Part shown: piece by piece, positions 8,801-16,822 of the stretch
Position numbering within the stretch: position 1 is the first letter of the stretch
Layout of the letters: every line of letters begins with the position of its first letter
Translations under genes and position numbers: made by a program
Notes under the pieces: generated by a model
The model's database searches: none
The model's input: only the letters and a program-made list of their open reading frames with translations
What the model was told of the DNA's origin: nothing
Assembly: GCA_965214585.1 (NCBI GenBank)
Contig: OZ243957.1
Location: 2,294,001 to 2,358,000, forward strand
DNA length: 64,000 nucleotides
Direction: 5' to 3'
Origin: JAHCHG01 sp965214585
Lineage (GTDB): Bacteria > Acidobacteriota > Blastocatellia > Pyrinomonadales > Pyrinomonadaceae

Positions 8801-9444
8801 TCGTCGTGCGTCCCGATGTTGTCGCGGTTTGCCAAAAAGCGGGCGGCTGCACAATCGGTTCGACAACCGTTCCGCAAGGTTTTACCGCAAATCTCGGAAC
8901 AAGTCCAAGCACGAATGTTCCGCTTCCCGCTGGATTCGCCGTAATTCCGAATGTTCCCGGCGGCGGCGCGTCGCGCAACGTGCGCCGTCCGAATATTACG
9001 GGCGAGCCGTTTTATCTGGACAATGACCGCAATATCTTGAATCCGGCGGCATTTGCTATTCCGGCGGCGGGAGAATTCGGCGATTTATCGCGCAACGCTC
9101 TGCGCGGTCCGATTTTCCGCCAGTTCGATCTCGTTTTGGCAAAGCGTTTTCGCATCAAGGAAACGATGAATATCGAGTTTCGCACGGAAGTTTTTAATCT
9201 GTTCAACATCACCAATTTTGCCAATCCGTCCGCGACTCTGAGTAACGCTCTGCCGACTTTGAGCGTTCCGTCCGGCGGCGCGGCTTACGCGGTGAGCAGC
9301 TTGAGTTCGAGCTTGCAGCCCGGAGAAAATTTCACGCAAATTCGCGCCGGTTCAACCTTCGGTCTGCTTCGCTCAACCGTCGAAAAAACCGTCGGTTTGG
9401 GAACAAACAGGCAAATTCAATTCGCTTTCAGATTTAATTTTTAA
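5830..9444 (+). CDS. TonB-dependent receptor with carboxypeptidase-regulatory domain (Oar-like)
   Basis: A 1204-aa outer-membrane receptor. A signal peptide (ends near IFSFGQ) is followed by a carboxypeptidase-regulatory-like beta-sandwich (ARIVGTVSDSVGGLIAGA through VQLSVGQELNLN), a plug domain (ESLPVNGRQ, IRYDGVEG, GTGGQISVVTKSGGN) and a long 22-strand-type barrel ending in aromatic Phe (IQFAFRFNF), as expected for BAM-dependent insertion. This architecture is greatly expanded in Acidobacteriota and is thought to import oligomeric nutrients. Start taken at ATG 5830, where the signal peptide begins; an earlier in-frame start at 5767 would add 21 residues without signal character. The substrate cannot be told from sequence. 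Confidence 0.95.
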   Translation: MKKLIKKQIKNYSGIFTIALFFAFTAIFSFGQTDQARIVGTVSDSVGGLIAGAAVTIKNEKTGEQRTVTTSAEGNYIIAALKPSVYTINFSAADFADLAQQNVQLSVGQELNLNIVLQPAGTTAIVNVIATEAAINTASASMSANVNQREVESLPVNGRQLSQLYLQAPGAVNSGSGSFSDIRFSGRANQQNVIRYDGVEGTAIIDASPGNLNGEVPSPFRLQSSLENVQEFRVDSSNFPAEFGTGTGGQISVVTKSGGNRFHGSVFEYLRRDSLDARNFFDNISPDLPKSDLKLDQFGGSIGGPIIKNRFFFFGSYEGYRVRSGLNFVEAAPSLSLAQAGALIPGTNTPVNPAIQPFIAAFRSPDAVVIPGATSAPGFDIVQLQDTAETNENSYAVRLDYKFDDKNSAYFRFFRDNGTDNRPEGVSGRRVLIQAAPQNGIFAFQSIIGSNKINEFKIGYNGARTRINGQAPTVNGFDLSSVIVNISGSVANTGIAGQGTSSGISIPGGLVRANSATNGRGQPYTPYSLSFIDSLNITSGNHNVKFGGEVRLIRLYTDRLGGTTYTFSNLAAFLSNSPSSVQYLGDVSAPSVFNNGLAGERLAKQEYYIGYGQDEWKINPGLTLNYGLRYEYYTPLREENNGDVLFDIDTGTLKPSDAAFFKSSKTNFGPRVALTYSPNYDKTERFFSGGKTVFRTGFGIYYGPGQTEDQIQPIESDRVSSTISSPTTVNGQQLLAFPAPLSAIVANFNANPNNRRYQPRAYANEYEIPERVYQYTFSWQQELPYNLVSTIAYVGSQGRNLFLRSVTNQILPGSAAITNGAALPTGTGVINRTNAANQVVGVTTIRQFDIINNPSACNLSATTTNPICSPFAEIDYKTSGGDDSYNALQMSLARRFSSGLTLNAQYTFGSSRGTTAGSNEARTSAQLENFEADRGRNNFDVRHTFNLSALYDLPIGRNRFVDLGKIGNFLIGGFEIGGILNARSGLPVEVLVVRPDVVAVCQKAGGCTIGSTTVPQGFTANLGTSPSTNVPLPAGFAVIPNVPGGGASRNVRRPNITGEPFYLDNDRNILNPAAFAIPAAGEFGDLSRNALRGPIFRQFDLVLAKRFRIKETMNIEFRTEVFNLFNITNFANPSATLSNALPTLSVPSGGAAYAVSSLSSSLQPGENFTQIRAGSTFGLLRSTVEKTVGLGTNRQIQFAFRFNF

Positions 9445-9461
9445 AGCGAAAACTTTTATTT

Positions 9462-9512
9462 AAAATGAAAAGGACACAAAAATTTAAAATTTCTTTGTGT
9501 CCTTTTCATTTT
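9462..9512. terminator. Bidirectional rho-independent terminator
   Basis: A 19-bp perfect stem (9462-9480 with 9494-9512; AGGACACAAA core) with A-run and T-run on the two sides, lying between the converging receptor and M28 peptidase genes. It can serve both. Confidence 0.85.
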
Positions 9513-9559
9513 ACCGGACTATCCAAATCGCCGGAAAGCAAAACGCTTATAGTTTTCAG

Positions 9560-10918
9560 CTATCTTGTCGGTTTCGGGAAAACCACAGGACTTTTATTTC
9601 CGTCCGTATCCACCGCGCGAACTCCGAAAAAGTAATTGTCTTTTGACATATTTTTCATATTTTTTTCCGTAACTTTCCCGACAAAAAGCGAATTCGTCCA
9701 GATCGGCGAAGTCGTATCGCGCCAGACGATTTCGTAACCCGCCAAATCCGATTCGGTGTTTGCGTCCCATTTCAAATCCGTGTCGTTCGTCAGTTTTGAA
9801 GTGTCAATCCCGACATTATTCGGCTTCGCGGGCGCGAGCGCGAGCGCGGCTAAACTTGCGATGTTAATTTTCGTTACGTTTGCGATGTAGCCGAAGTCTA
9901 AATATTCAATCGTATCGCCGTAAAACGTGCCGTTTTCGGTGCGGACGTTTTGATGCTGATGTTCGTAATCTTCGTGCGGTTCGGTAAAACGGACGCCGGG
10001 ATAGCCGCGTTCCAAAAACGGTATATGATCGCCGCCGCGCAAATATCTGTCGCGCCGGTAAATTATCTGCACGCCGAATTTCGGCGAATATATTCTCGCC
10101 GCTTCATTAATATAACGCGCCAATTGACGCGCCGGAGAATCGTTTTCACCGCCGACGCTTCTTCTCAAATTCGCTTCGGCTTCCGATTCGTTCGACGGAA
10201 CGCCTTCGGCAAAAACGCGCACCGAGTTTCTATCCGGCGCGTCCTTAAAAGTTTTCACGCCGCCGATAATGTCGTTGGTGAACATCGCTTCGATGTCCAT
10301 ATTTTTCTGCTTCGCTTGCTCGGCAAAATACGTCGCGCCCAAAAGCCCTTGTTCTTCGCCCGCAACCGTCATAAAAATTATCGTCGCGTCGAATTTCCGT
10401 TTCGACATCACACGCGCCATTTCGATCACGGCGGCAGTTCCCGAAGCGTCGTCATTCGCGCCCGGCGCGTCGCATTCCGCATCCGTCGGCGATGAACACA
10501 TCGAATCGTAATGACCGGAAACAACATAAATTCTGTCGGGATCGGTTGTCCCTTTTAATGTTGCAACAATGTTAGTGAGTTTCGTCGGTTCGGGAATTCG
10601 TCTGGCTTTTTCCTGCAAAAACGTCTGCTTTTCAACATTTAAACAGCCGCCGCAATCCTTGGAGATTTTCTGAAACTCTTCATAAATCCAATCAGCCGCC
10701 GCGCCGATTCCGCGCGTCGGATCGTCCTGCGCCGAAAGCGTATTGCGCGTTCCGAACGAAACAAGTTTTTTTATATACGATTCGATTCTCGTCGGCGAAA
10801 CGTCTTTCACCATTTTTTGAATCGCCGGATTCGGTTTGTCTTTCATATTTTGCGCGAAAGAATCAGCCGCAAAGACACAAAAACATAAAGCAAAAACGAT
10901 AAATAATTTTGATTTCAT
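9560..10918 (-). CDS. Secreted M28-family zinc aminopeptidase
   Basis: A 452-aa exported metallopeptidase. Signal peptide ends at about residue 22. The two-zinc site of family M28 is readable: H136 in SGHYDS, D156 in GANDDASG, the catalytic/ligand pair E188-E189 in AGEEQG, and the later His in GGDHIPF. After about residue 360 comes a fibronectin-III-like tail (TDLKWDANTESDLAGYEIVW). It should trim N-terminal residues from peptides outside the cytoplasm. It converges with the TonB receptor through a shared terminator. Confidence 0.93.
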   Translation of the reverse strand: MKSKLFIVFALCFCVFAADSFAQNMKDKPNPAIQKMVKDVSPTRIESYIKKLVSFGTRNTLSAQDDPTRGIGAAADWIYEEFQKISKDCGGCLNVEKQTFLQEKARRIPEPTKLTNIVATLKGTTDPDRIYVVSGHYDSMCSSPTDAECDAPGANDDASGTAAVIEMARVMSKRKFDATIIFMTVAGEEQGLLGATYFAEQAKQKNMDIEAMFTNDIIGGVKTFKDAPDRNSVRVFAEGVPSNESEAEANLRRSVGGENDSPARQLARYINEAARIYSPKFGVQIIYRRDRYLRGGDHIPFLERGYPGVRFTEPHEDYEHQHQNVRTENGTFYGDTIEYLDFGYIANVTKINIASLAALALAPAKPNNVGIDTSKLTNDTDLKWDANTESDLAGYEIVWRDTTSPIWTNSLFVGKVTEKNMKNMSKDNYFFGVRAVDTDGNKSPVVFPKPTR

Positions 10919-11008
10919 AATTTTAGATTTCCAAGAAAAATTTTAACCACAGATTAACACGGATAAAGAAAAATTTTGTTTAGTAAGTATTTTAATACAC
11001 TTTTTCAG

Positions 11009-11440
11009 CTAACGAAAAGTTTCTCCAATTCCAAAGCACAATTCGGCTTTTTTTGAAAACCTGATTTCGACTAATAATTTTCCATTAACAAAAAACTGTA
11101 AATAACCTAATTTATCTGAAAGTTTTCTTGTTCCGTAAATTATGCGTTCACTTTTTATCTTATGAAATTCAGTTAAATATTTTACGGCATCCGTAATCCG
11201 ATTATCGTTGTAACGAGATTTTTCGCCTTTTGAAGAACCGCCGATTATTATCAAATAGCTTTCGTTTTCTCCTAACTTATTAAATTTAATGCCTGTAACA
11301 TCTAATTTTCCACTAATTGTTTCACAGTTATCAGGGAAAATCTTTATCTTCTTACTATTTTGCGCTAATAAAATATAAGGACAGACACAAAAAATGAAGA
11401 GAACAAACGATAATTGAAATATTATTTTCGGGAATTTCAT
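11009..11440 (-). CDS. Small exported protein of unknown function
   Basis: 143 aa with a clear signal peptide (hydrophobic 5-25, ending LLAQ). The mature part has a pattern seen in small exported acidobacterial proteins: a beta strand (SYLIIIGGSSKGE), a helix with N-R-I-T-D-A-V-KYL, then SERIIYG. This loosely resembles the fold of OmpA C-terminal domains but lacks their conserved peptidoglycan-binding residues. Two cysteines in the mature part. Six bases downstream of xisI on the same strand, so it may be co-transcribed. Confidence 0.7.
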   Translation of the reverse strand: MKFPKIIFQLSFVLFIFCVCPYILLAQNSKKIKIFPDNCETISGKLDVTGIKFNKLGENESYLIIIGGSSKGEKSRYNDNRITDAVKYLTEFHKIKSERIIYGTRKLSDKLGYLQFFVNGKLLVEIRFSKKAELCFGIGETFR

Positions 11441-11446
11441 TGAATT

Positions 11447-11797
11447 TTAAGTTGCGGCGTATTCCGTATATTTTCGCAAAGCGGGCGATTTGAAAGCCAG
11501 AACGATCTCGTCTTTTTTCACGCCGTGTTTTTCCAAATCCGTCGCAATTCCTTCTTCCGTGTTGTCTTCCTGAATCCAGATTTTGCCGTCAATTATATCG
11601 AGATGAGCGATTATTCCATACATATTTCGCTGGTCGTTCCAACCGACGTTAAACAAAACATAACGATCTCGCTGTCGGTCAAAAACAACTTCGGGTCTTA
11701 CATTTTTTTCAGGCGGAGCAATTTTCGGCGTTATAAATTCCGCCCATTCGAGCAAAACTTTCTCAACTATATCACGCATTTTATCTACATTTTCCAT
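11447..11797 (-). CDS. xisI: XisI family protein
   Basis: 116 aa matching the XisI family along its length: the hallmark segments YGIIAHLDIIDGKIWIQ and EEGIATDL, then KDEIVLAFKSPALRKYTEYA at the end. XisI was named as a controlling factor for excision of the fdxN element in heterocystous cyanobacteria, but most copies are not near such an element, and none is visible here. Its ATG overlaps the end of xisH by 13 bp, the usual xisH-xisI order. Biochemical activity unknown. Confidence 0.92.
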   Translation of the reverse strand: MENVDKMRDIVEKVLLEWAEFITPKIAPPEKNVRPEVVFDRQRDRYVLFNVGWNDQRNMYGIIAHLDIIDGKIWIQEDNTEEGIATDLEKHGVKKDEIVLAFKSPALRKYTEYAAT

Positions 11798-12201
11798 CCG
11801 ATTATTTCCTCCTCTTCGATTGAATATCCGAAAATTTTCAACATTCCGTCGCTCAATAAAATCTCGCCTCTGATGCCTCCGAAAAGATCATAAAAAACAG
11901 ATTCGGGAACAGCTAAAAATAATACTCTTTCCGGGTCTTGTTCTTTCATCAACAAATGATACAAATAATACTGACCGAGAGCTTTCTGCAAATCTTCGGT
12001 TTCGGATTTGCCGACAAAACTCTTAACCTCGACGGCGATTTTTTCGTTCTCCTTTTCAGCCGCAATAGCCCGTTCCGCCGCCAAATCAACATACAAAGTT
12101 TTCACTCCCCATTCTAGATTATAAGCATCATCGGTAATCGTCCAGCCGTCCTTGATAAGCGCGTTTTTAACTTTGTCGTGAAAAATATCCTTCGCGGGCA
12201 T
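11785..12201 (-). CDS. xisH: XisH family protein, endonuclease-like fold
   Basis: 138 aa, full length for XisH (begins MPAKDIFHDKVKNALIKDGW, typical of the family). The residues D39 in LYVDLAAE and E58/K60 in VEVKSF fit a PD-(D/E)XK nuclease-like core, with Q in the following helix (KALGQYYLYH). It forms an overlapping pair with xisI. In cyanobacteria the pair is linked to DNA element excision; outside them a role in genome defence or as a mobile pair is plausible but unproven. A long inverted repeat lies directly upstream. Confidence 0.92.
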   Translation of the reverse strand: MPAKDIFHDKVKNALIKDGWTITDDAYNLEWGVKTLYVDLAAERAIAAEKENEKIAVEVKSFVGKSETEDLQKALGQYYLYHLLMKEQDPERVLFLAVPESVFYDLFGGIRGEILLSDGMLKIFGYSIEEEEIIGWKM

Positions 12202-12202
12202 A

Positions 12203-12390
12203 AAATAATTTGGTAAGTAATCGGATACAAATAGTTTAGGTTATAGATTCGGAATAGATTATAGATAAAAGATAATGACTGATAGTTTCAGAAACAGTTT
12301 TATCTATAATCTGTCAGCTATAATCTTTTATCTATTCCGAAACTTAATATAATTTAATTTTGTTTGACTACTTACCAATAATTTTACTAT
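12203..12390. repeat. Long imperfect inverted repeat of word-like type
   Basis: Outer arms TTTGGTAAGTA and TACTTACCAA enclose arms made of repeated short words (GATTATAGATAAAAGAT versus ATCTTTTATCTATTCC). It fills the whole gap between xisH and the beta-propeller gene. It belongs to a class of intergenic palindromes found about ten times in this window. Confidence 0.8.
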
Positions 12391-12393
12391 AAA

Positions 12394-14325
12394 TCATCTG
12401 CTCAAAACATCATAAGCCTTTAATTTATTTCCATCCGCCGAATAAAGCAAGCCGATTGTTTCGTCGGTGATAAAACGCGCGTCGGGTTCGGAAACTAAAA
12501 TATAACGCGCGTCTTCGCCCGTGTTGACGTTTACGCCGAGTAAACCTTTTTTGTCAAAAGGTTCGGGCAGATCGGTGTAAAAATACATATAATTTCCGCG
12601 AAATTCCGCAAGGCGTTTGCGGCGCAAAAAGTAATCGGAAAGTTTTTCAATTTGGCTGACAGGATCGAGTTTTTCAATTAAACTTTCCTGAACTTCCGCC
12701 CGCGAAGGCGTTGCGCGGCGAACAATTCCGCCGATGATTCGTCCGCCGATTTCAGAACGATTCGGCGCGATTATTTGAAAATTTCTCAAATTATTTATTC
12801 TGCTTAAAAAATTCGGATTTCTCGAAGCGATGCCGTAAACTCTGATGCTGCCGCCGATATAATCACGCGCGGAATTCGTCGCCAATGTTGTTAGATCAAA
12901 TCCCGAAAATCTCGTTTTTATTCCCGACCAGCGAAAAGAAAGAGCGTTTCGCGCTAAATTTACGCCGCGAAAAGCGTTTATCGCTTGAGTCGCCAAACCG
13001 CCGTAACGAAAATAAAGCGCGGTTGCGCGAAGCGCGATTCCCGCGACGACTCGAAAAATTCCGCGCGACGGCGGTTTGTGTTTCGCCGTCCAGACGGGAC
13101 GCAATTCGCCTTTCTGAAATTTCAAATCCGATATTTGAAACGCCCGCAGTTCATCGCGTCCGCCGACAATTGCTTCGCCCGATTCGTTTATCAAAACAAA
13201 CTGCGCGTCTTTTACATCGTGATCGGATTTTCGCAGACGCTTTCCGCTGCTCGCGTCAAGCGAAATTAGATCGTCTTCGTCGGCAATCAAAATCGTATTC
13301 TTGTCGGCGAAAACAAAATTCGTCAAACCCTTGTCCGCGCCTTTGTAACGCCACAGACGCTTGCCCGTTTTCGCGTCAATTGCCGAAACGCCGAACGGAC
13401 CGTGTTTTTTTATCTCGCCGTCTTTGATGCGCGTAAACTGCCCGCCCGTGCGAACATACAAAACGTCGCCGACAACTGCCATTTCCGGCGTAACGCCCAA
13501 ATCATCGGCTTTCCAAACGACATTTCCCGTTTTTCTGCTGGCGGCGCGAACTTTTCCGCGTCCCGAAATATACAAATTTTCGTCGTCAAAAACCGGATCG
13601 GCATCGGTCAAAGCCAAACCGTCTTCGTTAATACCGAATTTCTCGCGTTCGCGCGATTTTCCCGTTGCCGCGTCATAAGAAGTTACGCCTTCGTAAAAGA
13701 TAAAAAGTCTGCCGTCCAAAATCAAAGGCGGGCGATAATTGTCGAGCGTAAAAGCGATTTTTTCGCTTTTTTCCAGATCAAAACGCGACGGCATCAACTC
13801 GACATCGTTGACAAAATCTCTGTCCCAAAGTTCCTCACCGTCGGAAAGCCGTAAAACGTGAATTTGCGGTCTGCGCCGCAATTCCTCGCCGAATTCGCCG
13901 CGCGAATTTTTAACAATTACAACCGCGATCAAGTCTTTTGCAGGTTCAACCGCAAGCTGCAAAACGTCGCCTTTGATCTTCTCGCTGCGCCAAATCGAAT
14001 CGCCCGTCAGCAGATCAATCGCTTCGAGCCTCGATCTTTTGCCTTCGTCAAGCGACATCAAGATCAAATCCGTTCCCGGCACAGGCGTAATCGAAGTTTC
14101 GTCCAATCCGCGATGATCTCTGCGCCAGATTTTTTGTCCCGTCTGTCCGTCAATCGCAAACAGCGAATTGTTCGTTCCCGCCAGCAAAATGCCGAAATCC
14201 GTCGTTTGATAAAACGCGATTTTCCCGCTTAAATTTGCCTGCCAAACCGTCTGCGCTTGTGAAATCAGGGCAAATGAAATTAGAAACGCAAACGCGCAAA
14301 TAATTTTCACACAATTATTTTTCAT
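12394..14325 (-). CDS. Exported PQQ-like beta-propeller protein
   Basis: 643 aa. A signal peptide (ending SQAQ, about residue 24) is followed by repeated blade motifs of the PQQ/WD-like family (LFAIDGQTGQKIWRRD, EAIDLLTGDSIWRS, SAIDAKTGKRLWRYKG, ISLDASSGKRLRKSD). The blades probably form an eight-bladed propeller up to about residue 400. The C-terminal 200 residues look less repetitive and I do not recognise them. There are no dehydrogenase cofactor residues that would make it an alcohol dehydrogenase, so a structural or binding role is likely. Confidence 0.85.
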   Translation of the reverse strand: MKNNCVKIICAFAFLISFALISQAQTVWQANLSGKIAFYQTTDFGILLAGTNNSLFAIDGQTGQKIWRRDHRGLDETSITPVPGTDLILMSLDEGKRSRLEAIDLLTGDSIWRSEKIKGDVLQLAVEPAKDLIAVVIVKNSRGEFGEELRRRPQIHVLRLSDGEELWDRDFVNDVELMPSRFDLEKSEKIAFTLDNYRPPLILDGRLFIFYEGVTSYDAATGKSREREKFGINEDGLALTDADPVFDDENLYISGRGKVRAASRKTGNVVWKADDLGVTPEMAVVGDVLYVRTGGQFTRIKDGEIKKHGPFGVSAIDAKTGKRLWRYKGADKGLTNFVFADKNTILIADEDDLISLDASSGKRLRKSDHDVKDAQFVLINESGEAIVGGRDELRAFQISDLKFQKGELRPVWTAKHKPPSRGIFRVVAGIALRATALYFRYGGLATQAINAFRGVNLARNALSFRWSGIKTRFSGFDLTTLATNSARDYIGGSIRVYGIASRNPNFLSRINNLRNFQIIAPNRSEIGGRIIGGIVRRATPSRAEVQESLIEKLDPVSQIEKLSDYFLRRKRLAEFRGNYMYFYTDLPEPFDKKGLLGVNVNTGEDARYILVSEPDARFITDETIGLLYSADGNKLKAYDVLSR

Positions 14326-14330
14326 AAAAA

Positions 14331-14367
14331 AACACGAAAGACAAATAAAATTTTATGTCGTTTCGTG
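14331..14367. terminator. Hairpin upstream of the beta-propeller gene
   Basis: ACACGAAAGACA pairs with TGTCGTTTCGTGT across an AT-rich loop. It could end transcription of the anti-sigma gene (minus strand), although the T-run is weak and a larger palindrome lies between. Confidence 0.4.
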
Positions 14368-14423
14368 TGATGCAGACGAATTGTAAAAAGTTTTTACTAA
14401 AAATATAAATCAACGGTAGAAAC

Positions 14424-14566
14424 GGAACCACGTCCATCTTGGCGGCAGCAAACGCATTAGCGTTTGAATAATGTCGGGCAGCTTTAGAGTTTTTCTTTAA
14501 AATTTAAAGTTTGCCGTCGAAGTTTTCGTGCTACGCATTCATTGCCGCCAAGATGGACGTGGTTCC
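14424..14566. repeat. GC-rich hairpin-pair palindrome, 24-bp perfect arms
   Basis: The arms 14424-14447 (GGAACCACGTCCATCTTGGC then GGCA) and 14543-14566 are exact reverse complements. Inside, AAACGCATTAGCGTTTGA and AAATTTAAAGTTTGCCG form further pairs. The layout matches the palindrome at 29781-29994, so both belong to one repeat family. No open reading frame. Confidence 0.85.
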
Positions 14567-14609
14567 ATCGCTGAAATTTCCACTCTTAGCTTGCATCAAA
14601 ATTAGAGCT

Positions 14610-15731
14610 TTACTGAATTCGATAAGCCTTTTCTTTCCAGACGATTATCACAATTCCGCCGAGATTTTCGACGATCACGCGCAAATCTTTATCTAATTTT
14701 TTGTATTCATTCGTTCCGCGCGTGATCTTTGTTGTTTTTTGATCTTTGTAATCAATATCAATCCAGACGTTGTTTTCGCGCTTAAAATTTTTTCCGCCGA
14801 CGCTTGTTTTTCTTTCTGTTGATTCACTTCTCTTTGCGCGTTCCGACGCTTGATTTGCAGCAGGCGAACCTTTTCTGCTTAACGTTTGAGGATTTTTGCT
14901 TTGCGACGGACTCGGCGCGGCGTAATTGCTGTCCGCTTTGTCTTCCGCAACAGCTTTTTCCCTTTCTTCGGATTCGGCGGTTCTGGCTTCCTTCGCATCA
15001 GTTGCTGTCATTGAAACTCCGCTTAAATCGGCATCTTCAACACTCGGCGACGACCTTGGTTTGGCAGTCGTTACTTCGTTTTGCCGCGCACTTTCGAGAT
15101 TATTTTCCGCTTGGTTTTTTCTCGCAGGTTCGGGCGCGTTTGGCGTTTCTTTTCTCAAATCATTGGAATTTTCCGTCAGAGGAGTTTCTAACGAATCCGC
15201 AATAACCGCGTTTGAATTCAGATTCGCCATATTCGCGTCGGCGGCAGAATCCGTTTCCGCCGAAACTTGTTTTCTGGAAATTGTATTGCTGTTTGAATTA
15301 AACACTTGCTCGTTCATCTGCGAAAGCTGCGTGTCCGACGAAGTGTAATTTTGAACCGCGACAAAAGCGACGAGTCCCGAAAACACGAGCAGTAACGCGC
15401 CCAAACCGTAAGCCAGATTCGGCGCGGCAAAAATCTTGCGATACCACGGAACAGCCGCCGCAGCTATTTTTTTCTCGACAATTTTCGCGGGCGCGTCGTC
15501 TGGAATTTCCGAATTTAAGACGATCAGATTCGACAGAGAAACGCGGCAATTATCGCAATTCGCCAAATGCTCCGTCGCGCGAATTTGCGCCTTTACGGGC
15601 AGAACATTTTCGGCAAAAGCTGAAATTTCGTCCGCGTCCAAATGCGAAACATTCGCGCCCGAAACGGTTTTCACGTTTCGCGCCTCGTTTCGCAAAAGAG
15701 CATTAATTTCATTGTCGAAGTTAAATTCCAT
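14610..15731 (-). CDS. Membrane anti-sigma factor with zinc-finger N-domain
   Basis: 373 aa. The N-terminal 70 residues carry the zf-HC2 anti-sigma signature (HLDADEISAFAENVLP, then H-L-ANCDNCR with the CxxC pair), which binds an ECF sigma factor at the membrane. One transmembrane segment follows (about residues 105-128, LAYGLGALLLVFSGLVAFVA), then a long low-complexity region rich in Asn, Ser, Glu and Ala and a short ordered end. It lies 44 bp downstream of a sigma-factor gene on the same strand, its obvious partner. I prefer ATG 15731 over the in-frame TTG three bases earlier. Confidence 0.9.
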   Translation of the reverse strand: MEFNFDNEINALLRNEARNVKTVSGANVSHLDADEISAFAENVLPVKAQIRATEHLANCDNCRVSLSNLIVLNSEIPDDAPAKIVEKKIAAAAVPWYRKIFAAPNLAYGLGALLLVFSGLVAFVAVQNYTSSDTQLSQMNEQVFNSNSNTISRKQVSAETDSAADANMANLNSNAVIADSLETPLTENSNDLRKETPNAPEPARKNQAENNLESARQNEVTTAKPRSSPSVEDADLSGVSMTATDAKEARTAESEEREKAVAEDKADSNYAAPSPSQSKNPQTLSRKGSPAANQASERAKRSESTERKTSVGGKNFKRENNVWIDIDYKDQKTTKITRGTNEYKKLDKDLRVIVENLGGIVIIVWKEKAYRIQ

Positions 15732-15775
15732 CAAAATAAAGTTTCTCTCAAATAGTTTTCACCAATCCAAGCCAA

Positions 15776-16741
15776 CTAAAGAACGCTCGACCTTATGATT
15801 TCTTGCGCGACGACGAAAAAAATCAAAATCCCGAACATCGTTTCGATATTCAAACCGAGATTTGATGCCGTTTCGGACAGATGGCGTTTGACCTCTTCCG
15901 CTTGCCAACCGCGATTTTCCTGCAAATTTTTCTCAACCGTTTTTCTCAAATTCGCCTGAATTCTGGCAAGTTTGCGGCTCGCCGTCGCTTCGTGAAAACC
16001 GAATGTTTTGCCCAAATCCTTTAATTTTAAATCGTCAAAATAATAAAGTTTCAGCAGCAATTTGTCTTCCGCTTCGAGTTCCTTAATCGCTTCTTGCAGC
16101 GCGTTTGCCACATCGGTTTCAGCCTGTTTTTCGCTGAAATCTTCTTCGGGATTTTTGATATTCGGCGTAAGCGCGAAATTTTCGTCCTTTCCCGCAGACT
16201 CGCTCGCCAGATTATCAAATTCACGGTCTTCCTCGATCTGCACGATTCGTTTCATCTTGCGAAATTGGTCAATCGCCAATTGATTCGTAACGGCGCGAAG
16301 CCAGCCGCCCAAACTTCCGCGCCCCGAATAATAAGCGAGTTTGCTTTTTTTATTACCCTTTTTATCAACGCGCAAACCGTATAATTCCGCCCAGATCGAA
16401 CCCGCCAAATCTTCGGCATCTTCCTTATTTTTGGCAAATTTATAAGCCGCCGATTTGACCGTCTGATCGAAATTTGTAACCAAATCGCCCCAAGCCGACT
16501 CAATGCCTTTTTCGCAAGCGATCACCAAACAAAAATCATCGGCGCGAATTTCGTCAACAAATTCCTTGATCTCCGAACGATCCGCATTTTCATTATCCCG
16601 CAAAACATATTTATCAACCGCCTTCACAACGCGCAAACGCAAATCATCCGCTTCGAGTCCACGCGAATTTTCAGCGCGTGAAATCAGATGCGCGACCGCT
16701 TCTTCAACGGTTGATTTATATTTTGGTGCAAGCGAATCCAT
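15776..16741 (-). CDS. ECF-type RNA polymerase sigma factor with hydrophobic C-terminus
   Basis: About 321 aa (a TTG at 16756 would add five residues). Region 2 is seen in KNKEDAEDLAGSIWAELYG and GRGSLGGWLRAVTNQLAIDQFRK. Region 4 is seen in LEAEDKLLLKLYYFDDLKLKDLGKTFG with helix HEATASRKLARI. It is longer than a normal ECF factor (about 190 aa): 75 extra N-terminal residues, and a tail after region 4 that ends in a strongly hydrophobic segment (MFGILIFFVVA) two turns from the C-terminus. The membrane anti-sigma gene follows directly. The gene is divergent from a TonB-domain protein. Confidence 0.9.
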   Translation of the reverse strand: MDSLAPKYKSTVEEAVAHLISRAENSRGLEADDLRLRVVKAVDKYVLRDNENADRSEIKEFVDEIRADDFCLVIACEKGIESAWGDLVTNFDQTVKSAAYKFAKNKEDAEDLAGSIWAELYGLRVDKKGNKKSKLAYYSGRGSLGGWLRAVTNQLAIDQFRKMKRIVQIEEDREFDNLASESAGKDENFALTPNIKNPEEDFSEKQAETDVANALQEAIKELEAEDKLLLKLYYFDDLKLKDLGKTFGFHEATASRKLARIQANLRKTVEKNLQENRGWQAEEVKRHLSETASNLGLNIETMFGILIFFVVAQEIIRSSVL

Positions 16742-16822
16742 TTGCAAATTGAACAAATTTTAACACTCTTTTGCTAAAATTGGGAACAAAGAATAATAAT
16801 TGGTGTCTAATCAAGTGAAACA

